Source: Agrobacterium vitis
Lineage (GTDB): Bacteria > Pseudomonadota > Alphaproteobacteria > Rhizobiales > Rhizobiaceae
Assembly: GCF_013337045.2 (NCBI RefSeq)
Contig: NZ_CP118259.1
Location: forward strand, 2,170,001 to 2,234,000
Direction of reading: 5' to 3'
Length of the DNA stretch: 64,000 nucleotides
The position numbers and the translations under genes are program-made. The stretch's first letter is position 1. Every line of letters begins with the position of its first letter. Below, piece after piece: positions 36,253-46,947 of this stretch. The notes under the pieces were generated by a model. That model saw only the letters and a program-made list of their open reading frames with translations. It did not search any database and was not told the origin of the DNA.

Positions 36253-37155
36253 ATGAATGCTGAACACTTGAGTTGGGATCTGTACCGCAGTCTTCTCGCC
36301 GTCATCACGGAGGGTTCACTGTCTGCGGCAGCGCGTCAACTGAGCCTGACCCAGCCGACAGTCGGTCGCCATATAGAGATGCTGGAACAGGCTTTTGGCA
36401 CGCCCTTGTTCCTGCGCAGCCAGCGCGGCCTGCTGCCAACGGAAACCGCGCTGGCGATGCGGAGCCATGCTGCCCTGATGGCCGCCACCAGCACATCGCT
36501 GGCGCGCATCGCAGCCGGGGAGCAGGGAGACGCAGGAGATGTGCGCGGACCGGTGCGGGTCAGCGCCAGTGAAATGATCGCCGTGGAAGTGCTTCCCCCA
36601 ATGTTCACCCGTTTGCAGGAGCAGTTTCCCGGGTTGGAAATCGAGCTATCGGCCACCGACCAGATGGAAAACCTTCTCAACCGGCAAGTCGATATTGCCG
36701 TGCGCATGGTGGCGCCAACCCAGCTCGCCCTGATCAGCCGACATATCGGGCCGATTGGCATCGGCTTTTATGCCCATCGGCGCTATCTGGAGCGTCACGG
36801 CACGCCATCACGTCTGGCGGAGCTTGCCGATCATCGCCTCATCGGTTTCGACCGGCAATTGGCCTATATCAGGGATCTGCTGAAAACCCGCCCGGATCTG
36901 GATGCCCTGCATTTTCAGTTCCGCAGCGACAGCAATTTAGCGCAATTTGCAGCCATCCGCGCCGGTCTGGGGATTGGCATGTGCCAGCCCGGCCTCGCCC
37001 GCCGCCATGCGGATCTCATCGAAGTCCTGCCCGGAACCCTCGATATCGCGCTCGACACATTCGTGGTCATGCACGAGGACCTGAAACTCAGCCGACGCTG
37101 CCGGACGGTGTTCGACGCCGTGGTCGAGGGATTATTGGCCTATTTGGACGAATGA
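36253..37155 (+). CDS. LysR-type transcriptional regulator
   Basis: A 300-residue regulator: HTH at about residues 8-65 (VITEGSLSAAARQLSLTQPTVGRHIEMLE) and an effector domain (LRVSASEMIAVEVLPP onward). Divergent from the epimerase gene with inverted repeats between them. No clear ribosome site; the ATG at 36253 is preceded by an overlapping ATG at 36249 in another frame. Confidence 0.9.
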   Translation: MNAEHLSWDLYRSLLAVITEGSLSAAARQLSLTQPTVGRHIEMLEQAFGTPLFLRSQRGLLPTETALAMRSHAALMAATSTSLARIAAGEQGDAGDVRGPVRVSASEMIAVEVLPPMFTRLQEQFPGLEIELSATDQMENLLNRQVDIAVRMVAPTQLALISRHIGPIGIGFYAHRRYLERHGTPSRLAELADHRLIGFDRQLAYIRDLLKTRPDLDALHFQFRSDSNLAQFAAIRAGLGIGMCQPGLARRHADLIEVLPGTLDIALDTFVVMHEDLKLSRRCRTVFDAVVEGLLAYLDE

Positions 37156-37211
37156 CATCGACGCCGCAATGCGGGATCTATCCGCAAACCGATCTGAATT
37201 GACCGCTCCGT

Positions 37212-37475
37212 TCAGGCGGTACGGGATTGGTCGTACTGGTCAAGGATTTCCACCTCGGGCCGATCATCGCCATTGCTCATTTCGGCCCGCCACTTGCCGC
37301 TCTCATCCTGATAGACAATCCGCACCGGCTCATCGGCCTGGGCGATTTCCTGCATGACGATCCGCGCCGCTTCCAATGCCTGGTCATGCGTATCGAAGCG
37401 TTCGGAATAGGCGCCGTTCAGCCGATAGGCCCAGCCTTCATCATGCGGAACGATTTCATAGGTAACCTTGACCAT
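37212..37475 (-). CDS. DUF2188-like small protein
   Basis: An 87-residue soluble protein starting MVKVTYEIVPHDEGWAYRLNG, then ERFDTHDQALEAAR, which resembles DUF2188 proteins (short beta-hairpin domain, unknown role, often stress-related). GGGAG lies upstream of the ATG at 37475. It ends 57 bases from the convergent LysR gene. Confidence 0.75.
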   Translation of the reverse strand: MVKVTYEIVPHDEGWAYRLNGAYSERFDTHDQALEAARIVMQEIAQADEPVRIVYQDESGKWRAEMSNGDDRPEVEILDQYDQSRTA

Positions 37476-37828
37476 GATGTATCTTCTCCCTGTGCAATGA
37501 ATGAGCTCCCTGTCATCTCCATACCAAGGCTCGAAGATGCTCACGCATCCTCACCTTGAAGGCGTTTCGAATATCTCAAATGCGTCAAAGGCTTGAGATA
37601 TTCGAAAGAGGAACACCAACGGCCATTTTCAATGCCGTTCGTGTAACTATCGCATCTTGACGAGGGAACTGCAAATTGCCTCAGCACGTTGCAGGTGCGA
37701 AAGAGAATGGACGCACCGCAACGGCGAATCGCTTTACTGAAATCCATGCCCCCTGAATGGCCTTTGCTTGCTCAAATACCTTACTAGAATGACAAATGCC
37801 GCGCTGCGGTTTCAAAGGATAAAGAGAC
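37476..37828. other. Divergent gap with a long perfect inverted repeat
   Basis: 353 bases between the DUF2188-like gene and the antiporter. Apart from the 37565-37607 inverted repeat I see no gene and no terminator. Confidence 0.5.
37565..37607. repeat. Perfect 15-bp inverted repeat
   Basis: TTTCGAATATCTCAA and TTGAGATATTCGAAA flank a 13-base loop. There is no T-run on either side. It may be an operator for a dimeric regulator or an RNA hairpin in a leader. Confidence 0.7.
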
Positions 37829-38995
37829 GTGACAGTTTTGCTCCGGGAAAAGTCCCTGCTGATCCCCATCGCATTGGCGATAGCCGTGTTCTTCCTCGAA
37901 CATTCGCTGATCGAGGCGGGACCAACCATCAGCCTGATCGCTGCGGCAGTGCTGATTGGCGGCATATTGGTGGCCTCGATCCGGGTCGCGCATCACGCGG
38001 AAATCCTCGCCCGCCGGGTTGGCGACCCCTATGGCACAATGATCCTCACCTTGTCAGCCGTGGCCGTGGAAGTGCTGATCCTTGCCATCATGATGCAGGG
38101 CGAAAGCTCGCCCACCCTGGTGCGCGACACGATCTATTCGGCTGTGATGCTGGATATCAACGGCATTCTGGGCCTTGCCGCCTTGCTGGGCGGGCTGAAA
38201 CACGGCGAACAGCCCTATAATGATGATAGTGGCAAGACCTATGGCGTGATGATCCTGACGGCCATGGGCATCTCGATGATCGTGCCGGAATTCATCCCCG
38301 TCGACAAATGGACCTATTATTCCAGCTTCACCATCTTTGCCATGCTGGCGCTTTATGGGCTGTTCTTGCGCATGCAGGTCGGCCAGCACAGCTATTTCTT
38401 CAGCTATAGCTATACCGGCCGCGCCGCGCCCAAGGCAGCCACGACAGCAAAGGCGCCATCTATCGAAGTCGCCGCCACCAAAAGTGCTACAGAACAACAG
38501 CAAGCACCACAGGAGGCCTTGTCCCATGACGAAGAAGACGGAAGCATCGCCTCCTCCATCGCCGTCATCCTGTTTGGCGTGGTGCTGATCGGAGTTCTCG
38601 CTGAATTCATGTCCGCCCTGATGACCGAGGGCCTGCGCGATACCGGCGCGCCGCCAACCATCATGGCCATCGTCGTTGCCACCATCTCGGCTGCTCCAGA
38701 AATCATGACCGCCCTGAAGGCGGCTTTGCGCAACCGAATGCAAGCCACCGTCAACATCGCCATGGGGGCATCGCTGTCGACCGTCATCCTGACGGTTCCG
38801 GTCATGGAGGCCATCGCCCTTTACACCGGCCAGCCGTTCATCATGGCGATGACCCCGGTACAGACGGTGATGGTGCTGATCACCCTTGTTGCGGCGGCCA
38901 TCAACCTCAACGATGGCGAGACCAATGCCATCGAGGGCATGACCCATTTCATCCTGTTTGCCACCTTCATCATGCTGTCTGCTCTGGGGCTTTGA
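37829..38995 (+). CDS. Calcium/proton antiporter (ChaA-like, CaCA superfamily)
   Basis: A 388-residue inner-membrane protein with about eleven hydrophobic segments in two related halves joined by an acidic/Gln-rich cytoplasmic loop (about residues 205-240). Each half has the CaCA alpha-repeat signature (VAVEVLILAIMM near 88; ATISAAPEIMTAL near 290), with ion-binding Glu residues. It exports Ca2+ or Na+ against protons. The start is GTG at 37829 with AAAGGATAAAGAG upstream. Confidence 0.9.
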   Translation: MTVLLREKSLLIPIALAIAVFFLEHSLIEAGPTISLIAAAVLIGGILVASIRVAHHAEILARRVGDPYGTMILTLSAVAVEVLILAIMMQGESSPTLVRDTIYSAVMLDINGILGLAALLGGLKHGEQPYNDDSGKTYGVMILTAMGISMIVPEFIPVDKWTYYSSFTIFAMLALYGLFLRMQVGQHSYFFSYSYTGRAAPKAATTAKAPSIEVAATKSATEQQQAPQEALSHDEEDGSIASSIAVILFGVVLIGVLAEFMSALMTEGLRDTGAPPTIMAIVVATISAAPEIMTALKAALRNRMQATVNIAMGASLSTVILTVPVMEAIALYTGQPFIMAMTPVQTVMVLITLVAAAINLNDGETNAIEGMTHFILFATFIMLSALGL

Positions 38996-39166
38996 TCTCA
39001 GCGGTTTCCGGTCAAAATCCAGTCACAAGATTTTGATGCAGGAACCTTTCTTGCAAACACTCGTTGCGGTTATGTGATCGGGTCGTTACCCGGTCCGCCG
39101 CATTGTCACCACGATGAAGGGCAAAAACCGACCTGCTGGGCAGGACGCGAACCGGGAGCCGGGACC

Positions 39167-40393
39167 TTGAAAAGATTAGATGTCCTAGACGGAATGCGGG
39201 GATATTTCCTTGTATTCATGATGTTGAACCACCTGATCTTCACGGGCGGCTATCTGCTGGTAGAGGTCAATCACCGCAACCTGACATTTGTTGAGGACGC
39301 ACAGGGCTTCGTGTTCATGTCCGGTCTGCTGGTCGGCATGGTCTATGGCCGCAAGATGCTGAAAAGCGGCTATGAAGCGGGACGCGAGCGGATCTGGGCA
39401 CGAGCGCTGGAGCTTTATCGCTACGCCATGGGCATTATTCTGCTGGTCCTGCTGGCCCGGTTCGTGTTGCCGGGAGCCGCTGGAATCTGGCATGACTGGC
39501 TTGGCGAAGTGTCGCTCAGCGATCCGTTGCGCCTCGCCTCAATCGCCACATTCCTGTTCCAGCCGACCTATATGGATATACTGCCGCAATATATCATCTA
39601 CATGGTGTTTGCGCCTGTCTTGATCTGGCTGTGCATTACCGGACGCTGGGCAAGCGTCGCCATCGGCTCATTGGTCGTGTGGATGGCGGGCCAGCTTGGT
39701 CTGCACCGTCTGATCACCTATCCGCTCGATGCCTGGCTGGGCGCTGCCGAAAAGGAAGGCATTCGCGCCAGCTTCAACCTGCTGGGCTGGCAGATCGTGT
39801 TTTTCGGCGGCCTGATTGCCGGCAGCTTGACCGCGACGGGCAACATCGAGTGGAGCAAGGTCTTCAGCCCGGAAAAGACGCTGATCCCCAAGACGGCCCT
39901 TGCCATTCTCATCTTCTTCCTTCCACTCAGGATCATGACCGCCCATGGGTTGATGCCTGACGTCGTGCTGCAAAAATTTGGAACGATGGAAGTGCGTGCC
40001 GATTTCGGCCCCGTCTATCTGCTGAATTTCGCCGCCATGGCCAGCCTGGTTGCCTGGCTGCTGATTGCCGGTCCGAAATATGACAGCGCTGTCGTGCGCA
40101 AGATTGCAAGCGTGGTCAACAGTGTCTTCAGCCTCAGCTTCCTGCAATTGCTGGGCCGTCACTCGCTGCATGTCTATCTCTGGCATGTGTTGGTGGTGTT
40201 TGCGGTGCGTTATATGGATGGGCGGATTGGGCCGTTCTCGGAACTGACGAAAACCGCGATTGCCGTGTTCTGTGTCTCGCTTCTGGCACTGCCAGCACTC
40301 TACCGCGAACGCGACATCCATTTTGCTCCGGCGCCGCAGCCAAAGCCGGTTCCAGCCCCCGTCCCGGCAGGCAAGCAAATGCAGAATGCCTGA
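39167..40393 (+). CDS. OpgC family acyltransferase (periplasmic glucan modification)
   Basis: A 408-residue membrane protein with about ten hydrophobic segments of the OpgC family, which adds succinyl groups to periplasmic glucans. The N-terminal LDVLDGMRGYFLVFMMLNHL and the HVYLWHVLVVF near residue 365 are family features. I chose a TTG start at 39167 (GGGAG upstream; reads MKRLDVLDG), which matches relatives; a GTG at 39074 in frame gives an unlikely soluble, Cys/His-rich extension. The Pro-rich tail is variable. Confidence 0.8.
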   Translation: MKRLDVLDGMRGYFLVFMMLNHLIFTGGYLLVEVNHRNLTFVEDAQGFVFMSGLLVGMVYGRKMLKSGYEAGRERIWARALELYRYAMGIILLVLLARFVLPGAAGIWHDWLGEVSLSDPLRLASIATFLFQPTYMDILPQYIIYMVFAPVLIWLCITGRWASVAIGSLVVWMAGQLGLHRLITYPLDAWLGAAEKEGIRASFNLLGWQIVFFGGLIAGSLTATGNIEWSKVFSPEKTLIPKTALAILIFFLPLRIMTAHGLMPDVVLQKFGTMEVRADFGPVYLLNFAAMASLVAWLLIAGPKYDSAVVRKIASVVNSVFSLSFLQLLGRHSLHVYLWHVLVVFAVRYMDGRIGPFSELTKTAIAVFCVSLLALPALYRERDIHFAPAPQPKPVPAPVPAGKQMQNA

Positions 40394-40420
40394 TCGGTGC
40401 TGCCTATGGATCAATAGAAA

Positions 40421-40449
40421 AGGGCGGGATGGTATTACCATCCCGCCCT
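40421..40449. terminator. Bidirectional intrinsic terminator
   Basis: AGGGCGGGATGG pairs perfectly with CCATCCCGCCCT (12 bp) around TATTA. It has TTATTTTT on one side and TTTTC on the other (minus strand), so it can end both the OpgC-like gene and the convergent aminotransferase gene. Confidence 0.88.
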
Positions 40450-40474
40450 ATTATTTTTGATGTTACGATGAAGC

Positions 40475-42006
<1,532 letters not shown>

Positions 42007-42429
42007 ATGAGACGGAACAGGACGGAAAATAACCCCTCGAAACCCTGGGATTTTGGCCGGAAAACCATGTTTGCGGCCTGGATTGCTCTGGCTGCTTTGA
42101 CACTGCCGACCGCATGGGTTTCGGCGGCCCCCGCAAGCGGGCAACAGTCCCCCTCAGTGGCGGCAAGCACAATGACCGATCAAACACCAGTCGATACGAT
42201 GGAAACAGGCAGTATTGCCCTGCCGATCACCCAGAAAGATCTGCTGAGCAATACGCTTGCCCGCAACAACGGTGTCGACCGAGCCGTCGCTGGCACCGTC
42301 TCCTCCGTGCATGTCCCCGGCTATCTCTCAGTATTGGCGGACCGCCGCGTTCTTGCCCTGCTCAGCCTGTTTGGCCTGCTGGTCGTCTGGCTCAACCGGG
42401 CGCCGCCAAAAAACAATCAGGATCTGTAG
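42007..42429 (+). CDS. Hypothetical exported or two-pass membrane protein
   Basis: A 140-residue protein. An N-terminal hydrophobic stretch (FAAWIALAALTLPTAWVSAAPAS, about residues 21-43) ends in an Ala-x-Ala-like site and is probably a signal peptide or anchor. The middle is Ser/Thr-rich (VDTMETGSIALPITQKDLL) and the C-terminus has a second membrane helix (VLALLSLFGLLVVWL). The ATG at 42007 has AAGGAAG upstream. No family recognised. Confidence 0.65.
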   Translation: MRRNRTENNPSKPWDFGRKTMFAAWIALAALTLPTAWVSAAPASGQQSPSVAASTMTDQTPVDTMETGSIALPITQKDLLSNTLARNNGVDRAVAGTVSSVHVPGYLSVLADRRVLALLSLFGLLVVWLNRAPPKNNQDL

Positions 42430-42597
42430 AGCTCTTCGACAGGGATATTTCGTATCTTCTGACGTATCTGAAAATCAACCCTGGGATGGTCCAAAACAGC
42501 CATCGCTGTTCTTGCAGCCGTTGAGGGCGCCTGATAGAGGCACGGAATTGCCTGCGCCGCCTCAAATCCAGCCGCAGGGCAGGATCAGGATGGTTCA

Positions 42598-43488
42598 GTG
42601 ACCCGCATTCAGGCCAATCTCCTTCTTCTTCTGGCTGCCGCTATCTGGGGCGGCGGGTTCGTAGCGCAATCCACCGCCATGGACCATCTGGAAGCCAACT
42701 GGTTCAACGCCCTGCGGTTTGGCATTGCAACACTCGTGCTGCTGCCCTTTGCCGTGCTCGAAAGCCGACGGAGCCGCGACAGATTGTCGGTGGGTGACGT
42801 GAGGATGTTCGTCATTATCGGCATCCTGCTGTTCGCCGCCCAAACCGCCCAGCAATTTGGCCTGAAAACCACCACCGTCACCAATGCCAGTTTCCTCACC
42901 GGCCTTTATGTGGTGATCGTGCCTGTCATGGCAGTGGTGTTTCTGCGGCACCGGCCCCATTGGATCATCTGGCCAGCGGCACTGGCCGCCCTGCTCGGCA
43001 TCCTGCTGCTCAGCGGCGGCAGCCTGTCGGCACTCAGTACCGGCGACGGCCTGACCATCCTGTGCGCCGGGTTTTTCGCGGTGCAGATCCTGTTGACGGG
43101 ACGGATTATCCAGACCCTGTCACGGCCCTATGCACTTGCCACCATCCAGTTTGCCGTCACCGCCCTCCTCTGCACGCTGGCCGCCATTGGCCTGGAACCA
43201 ATCAGCCTTGCCAGTATCGAAAATTCGATGACGCAGATCCTGTATGGTGGCCTGTTGTCGAGCGGACTGGCTTTCAGCCTGCAAATCATCGCCCAGCGCT
43301 ACACATCTTCATCGCAAGCGGCAATTTTCATGTCGTCGGAGGCGCTGTTCGGTGCGCTCCTGGGTGCAATTATCCTGCATGAATCCCTGACGCCGATTGG
43401 CTATCTCGGCTGTGCCCTGATGTTTCTCGCCATGCTGGCGGTGGAAATCGTGCCTGAATGGGGCAAACAGCGCGCTATCAGGCAATAA
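42598..43488 (+). CDS. DMT-superfamily transporter (EamA)
   Basis: A 296-residue protein with ten predicted helices and two EamA repeats (residues 5-140 and 150-285): IWGGGFVAQSTAMDHL, then ALRFGIATLVLLPF in the first. Such proteins export metabolites or amino acids; substrate unknown. The start is GTG at 42598 with AGGATGG upstream. Confidence 0.9.
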   Translation: MTRIQANLLLLLAAAIWGGGFVAQSTAMDHLEANWFNALRFGIATLVLLPFAVLESRRSRDRLSVGDVRMFVIIGILLFAAQTAQQFGLKTTTVTNASFLTGLYVVIVPVMAVVFLRHRPHWIIWPAALAALLGILLLSGGSLSALSTGDGLTILCAGFFAVQILLTGRIIQTLSRPYALATIQFAVTALLCTLAAIGLEPISLASIENSMTQILYGGLLSSGLAFSLQIIAQRYTSSSQAAIFMSSEALFGALLGAIILHESLTPIGYLGCALMFLAMLAVEIVPEWGKQRAIRQ

Positions 43489-43946
43489 AATTTAACTCAC
43501 GCCTTATTTTACAGCTTTGAAAAACTTTACCGCTGCAACCGGCCTATTGAGGATGAATTACATCGTCCACGATGCACTTTTTGCAATTTTTAGCGAAAAC
43601 AGCACAGATATGGCCCGGAAAGACACGAATCGCCCCGGCTTGAACCATGCCAGATCATAGATTGGTAAAAAAACTTTTGCTTGCCAATTTCCCACAAACC
43701 AAGCACTCTTCAAGGGTTCGGGCAATTTAAAGGCGCGGAAAGATCTAGATTTCGACTGGCACCGGAGACGCAGAAGTTCCGGGCATCCATAAGGGGATAC
43801 GACTGGCGTCGTTCACAGCTTGTGGCTGCGGTAACAGGGACCTTTCCTCACAATTTAAACCTGCTCGCCTAGACCCCTGCCTCGACCCGGGCAGGATTGA
43901 GCAATGCTGTCCGCCGATCCCGGACAGAGACAAAAGGACCTGACGC
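43489..43946. other. Long cspA upstream region
   Basis: 458 bases between the EamA gene and the cold-shock gene. No gene. A short hairpin CTGCC-TCGACCCG-GGCAG lies at 43879-43896, about 50 bases before the start. Long structured leaders are usual for cold-shock genes, so part of this is probably a regulatory 5' UTR. Confidence 0.5.
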
Positions 43947-44162
43947 ATGGCCGAAACTGGCATTGTAAAATTCTTCAATAACGACAAAGGCTTCGGCTTT
44001 ATCAAGCCGGATAATGGCGGTGCGGATATTTTCGTCCACATCTCCGCCGTACAGGCTTCCGGTCTGAACGGACTGAGTGAAAATCAGAAAGTAAGCTTCG
44101 ATACGGAACCGGACCGCCGCGGCAAGGGACCAAAGGCCGTCAATCTGCAAATCGCAGGCTGA
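43947..44162 (+). CDS. Cold-shock protein (CspA family)
   Basis: A 71-residue single OB-fold RNA chaperone. RNP1 is KGFGFIKP (residues 14-21) and RNP2 DIFVHIS (28-34), both intact. AAAAGGACC precedes the ATG. It is followed by its own terminator, so the gene is monocistronic. Confidence 0.95.
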   Translation: MAETGIVKFFNNDKGFGFIKPDNGGADIFVHISAVQASGLNGLSENQKVSFDTEPDRRGKGPKAVNLQIAG

Positions 44163-44196
44163 GACCCTCGTTCACATATCTCATTTCGCCCAGCGG

Positions 44197-44221
44197 CCCG
44201 GCAAGTTTTGCCGGGTTTTTT
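44197..44221 (+). terminator. Intrinsic terminator of cspA
   Basis: CCCGGCAA pairs perfectly with TTGCCGGG around GTT and is followed by six T. A family A repeat begins three bases later. Confidence 0.93.
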
Positions 44222-44223
44222 CT

Positions 44224-44326
44224 GCTACATAATTCCTTAAATTGGAGTGGATTTAAGGAATTATGCAGTAAATTTAAAGTGTTATATCGTCCTTTGTGCA
44301 ATTTATAAAACGCACGGCGCTGTAGC
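44224..44326 (+). repeat. Interspersed repeat family A, copy 4 (best preserved)
   Basis: Bounded by GCTACA and TGTAGC. Inside are two stems: ATAATTCCTTAAAT with ATTTAAGGAATTAT (loop TGGAGTGG), then ATTTAAAGTG and a second imperfect stem of GTCCTTTGTGC with CGCACGGCGC. It sits between convergent cspA and the MBL gene. Copies at 3984, 8484, 27748, 56433 and 59224 share the block order. Confidence 0.75.
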
Positions 44327-44330
44327 CTTT

Positions 44331-44978
44331 TCAAAGGCCTTTCAGAAACGGATTGCTGCGGCGCTCGTCTCCGATCCGGCTGCCGGGGCCATGGCCGCAA
44401 ATGAAGCCGACATCGTCGCCCAATGGCAAGACCTTATCGCGGATAGAAGCCAGCAATTGCTGGTGATTGCCGCCCGGCAGATCTGTCCGGCCAATGGAAC
44501 CGTTGAACAGCACATCGCCCAGATGGGCGAAATTCTGGACGCGATTGAAAAACACCACATGACCCGGTGCATGGCCAGGGCAATGCAGCACCTCGAACTC
44601 ATGACCGGAAAAGCCGACCACATCGCCCTCTTCCAGAAAGCGGTCGGGCGTCACATTGCGCAGCTTGATGGGAAGATTGAAGCGGGCGCTCTGCCCCTCC
44701 AGTGCATCCAGCAGCACCTTGTCATCGCGATGCGGGCCGATAATCTGGATGCCGAGCGCGTCCTTGAGGTCTTCCGCACCACCGGCGTGATCGAGATGGC
44801 CGTGGGTCAGCCAGATCTCCTTCAAGGTGATGCCGTTTTCCTGCACCATGCGCAGGATTTCCTCAACATCGCCACCCGGATCGACCACCACGCCTTCCTT
44901 TGTCTCGCTATCGAAGAATACAGTGCAATTCTGCTGAAATGGCGTGACGGGAATAATCCCCGCCTGAAGCTGTCCCAT
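44331..44978 (-). CDS. MBL-fold metallo-hydrolase (glyoxalase II-like)
   Basis: A 215-residue cytosolic hydrolase: H59-x-H61-x-D63-H64 (THGHLDHAGG), a further His in HCPGHAPGHV, the bridging Asp in HLGDVLFNGSIGRTDLPGG and a last His in ICGHGPG. This is the YcbL/type II glyoxalase-like subgroup, which cleaves hydroxyacyl thioesters. The ATG at 44978 is preceded by AGAGG. Substrate not fixed. Confidence 0.9.
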   Translation of the reverse strand: MGQLQAGIIPVTPFQQNCTVFFDSETKEGVVVDPGGDVEEILRMVQENGITLKEIWLTHGHLDHAGGAEDLKDALGIQIIGPHRDDKVLLDALEGQSARFNLPIKLRNVTPDRFLEEGDVVGFSGHEFEVLHCPGHAPGHVVFFNRVQNFAHLGDVLFNGSIGRTDLPGGNHQQLLASIRDKVLPLGDDVGFICGHGPGSRIGDERRSNPFLKGL

Positions 44979-45125
44979 ACCTAAACCTCTGACTATCGGC
45001 GTGCCGCGAACCAATGGCGACCTTCACAAACCATATACAGCATCGGGCTGAAAAGTGGACAGAGGTCATGTGAAAAATCCTATAGCAACCTCGCATCAAG
45101 CGACGTCTGAGACCATCGAAGATGG

Positions 45126-45323
45126 TCAGGGTACGGCGACCATTTCGGCTTCAGCCGAATGAAGGTTCGGCATCATCACATTGCCGACCAGAAGCGCTGC
45201 CACGGCAATTTTCAGGGTGAAAACCAGGATCATCACCGGCTTCAGGGTGTTTTCAACGGCGTGCGCGACAGGAATGTCGGACGAGAATTCCGGTGCGGTG
45301 TCCGACGCGAGATTTGATGACAT
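45126..45323 (-). CDS. Small single-pass membrane protein
   Basis: A 65-residue protein: soluble N-terminus, one helix (PVMILVFTLKIAVAALLVGNVMM, about 29-51) and a short acidic tail. AAGAGG precedes the ATG by ten bases. No known family; the good ribosome site and clear helix argue it is real. Confidence 0.55.
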   Translation of the reverse strand: MSSNLASDTAPEFSSDIPVAHAVENTLKPVMILVFTLKIAVAALLVGNVMMPNLHSAEAEMVAVP

Positions 45324-45689
45324 TGCAGTCAGCCTCTTGTTCTACCAGTGCATGAAAACGCCAACGCATTTTCATCGCCTTGAAGGGATCGCGACTGTTT
45401 CCATCGACAATCGCCACCCCGTTCCCCATCTATTGTCCTCATAAAGCCTTGAGCGGAGCTTTGGTTGCATGGCCTTGAAAATATTTCTCAGGCAGGAACG
45501 GCCTCTGTTGAGCGCATCTTTGGAAAACCGGCTTTTTTAATAGCGTTTTGATCGCACTCGTCATAGTTTTGCACCGAATTTCAAGTGCATGGACCACGCC
45601 GCCCGAGATGATCGGCCACAGATGACCGGCCGGACCTTCCCGAAACACCGGGGCGGCGCAAAGACCGGTAGAACAAGGAATTGAAACAC
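45324..45689. other. Gap before the MarR operon
   Basis: 366 bases, no gene or strong hairpin seen. It must hold the promoters of the small membrane protein and of the MarR operon. Confidence 0.4.
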
Positions 45690-46202
45690 GTGCAGAAAAC
45701 GTCATCGGTAAGAACGGCGAAAAAGCAGCTGCCGGACATGCCGCATATCGACGATAAAAGCATCGATTTCGAAACGATCGAGGCCTTCTTCTTCGCCTAT
45801 CGTGATTTCATTTCCGATCCGGACGAAATTCTGGCCAAGCTGGGCTATGGCCGCGCCCATCACCGCGCGGTGCATTTCGTCAATCGCCAGCCGGGCATGA
45901 CAGTGGCCGATCTTCTGGGGTTGCTGCGGATCACCAAGCAAAGCCTCGCCCGGGTGCTGAAGGAATTGATCGACGAGGGCTATATTCGCCAGATGACCGG
46001 CCCCGCCGACCGACGCCAGCGCCGGCTCTATCCGACACTGGCCGGGCGCGAACTGGCGCTGGCACTGTCGGACCCGCAATCACGCCGGATTGCCCGTGCC
46101 TTCGAAGGGTTTTCCGGCGAACAGAGACAGGCGGTTCGCACCTTTCTGGCTGCCATGCGCAGTGAGAGTGGCGCGGCAAGCCCGCTAGATCAGGAGCCTT
46201 GA
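45690..46202 (+). CDS. MarR-family transcriptional regulator
   Basis: A 170-residue winged-helix regulator. The HTH and wing are at about residues 70-115 (ADLLGLLRITKQSLARVLKEL, then DRRQRRLYPTLAG). I chose the GTG at 45690 because AAGGA sits ten bases upstream; a TTG at 45681 abuts it. Its stop overlaps the region of the next gene's ribosome site, and all three genes (MarR, response regulator, histidine kinase) run together. The MarR-OmpR pair recalls petP-petR of Rhodobacter. Confidence 0.88.
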   Translation: MQKTSSVRTAKKQLPDMPHIDDKSIDFETIEAFFFAYRDFISDPDEILAKLGYGRAHHRAVHFVNRQPGMTVADLLGLLRITKQSLARVLKELIDEGYIRQMTGPADRRQRRLYPTLAGRELALALSDPQSRRIARAFEGFSGEQRQAVRTFLAAMRSESGAASPLDQEP

Positions 46203-46207
46203 GCAGT

Positions 46208-46906
46208 ATGAAGCGTATTGACCTGACCGACGACGCCCCACACCTCCTTGTTGTCGATGACGATACACGCATCCGCGATCTCTTGCATCGCTACCTGACC
46301 GAGCAGGGCTTTCGCGTCACCGTCGCTGCCGAAGCGCAGGAAGCCCGCCGCAAGCTGGCGGGCCTGGCTTATGACCTGCTGATCGTCGATGTGATGATGC
46401 CCGGCGAAAACGGCTTGTCGCTGACAAAATCGCTGAGCGGCGAGATCAATGCGCCGATCATTCTTCTGACGGCCCGCACGGAAGCCGATTCGCGAATTGC
46501 CGGGCTGGAAGCAGGTGCCGACGACTATCTCGCCAAGCCTTTCGATCCGCGCGAACTGGTGCTGCGCATCAACAATATCCTGCGGCGCAACACCAGCGCC
46601 GATACGCCAAAGATCGAACAGGTGATGTTCGGCCCCTATACGTTCTCCATCCTGCGTAAGGAGTTGAAAAAGGGACCGGAGGTCATTCACCTCACCGATC
46701 GCGAACAGGATATCATGCTGCTGTTTGCCAATCGGGCTGGAGAGACCATTCCGCGCCATGAGTTGGTGGGTGAGGATACCGATGTCGGTGAACGCACCAT
46801 CGACGTGCAGATCAACCGCCTGCGCCGCAAGATCGAGGACGACCCGGCCAATCCGGTCTGGCTGCAAACCGTGCGCGGCATCGGCTATCGCCTCAGCCGG
46901 GATTAG
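46208..46906 (+). CDS. OmpR-family response regulator
   Basis: A 232-residue regulator: receiver domain with D17/D18, phospho-acceptor D61 (LLIVDVMMPGENG) and K in YLAKPFD; winged-helix output domain with RTIDVQINRLRRKIE near the end. AGGAG lies eleven bases before the ATG at 46208. The partner kinase follows 41 bases downstream. Confidence 0.93.
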   Translation: MKRIDLTDDAPHLLVVDDDTRIRDLLHRYLTEQGFRVTVAAEAQEARRKLAGLAYDLLIVDVMMPGENGLSLTKSLSGEINAPIILLTARTEADSRIAGLEAGADDYLAKPFDPRELVLRINNILRRNTSADTPKIEQVMFGPYTFSILRKELKKGPEVIHLTDREQDIMLLFANRAGETIPRHELVGEDTDVGERTIDVQINRLRRKIEDDPANPVWLQTVRGIGYRLSRD

Positions 46907-46947
46907 AGCATCGGACCAGCAGAGCGGTCCAGCAAACGGAAACAACA

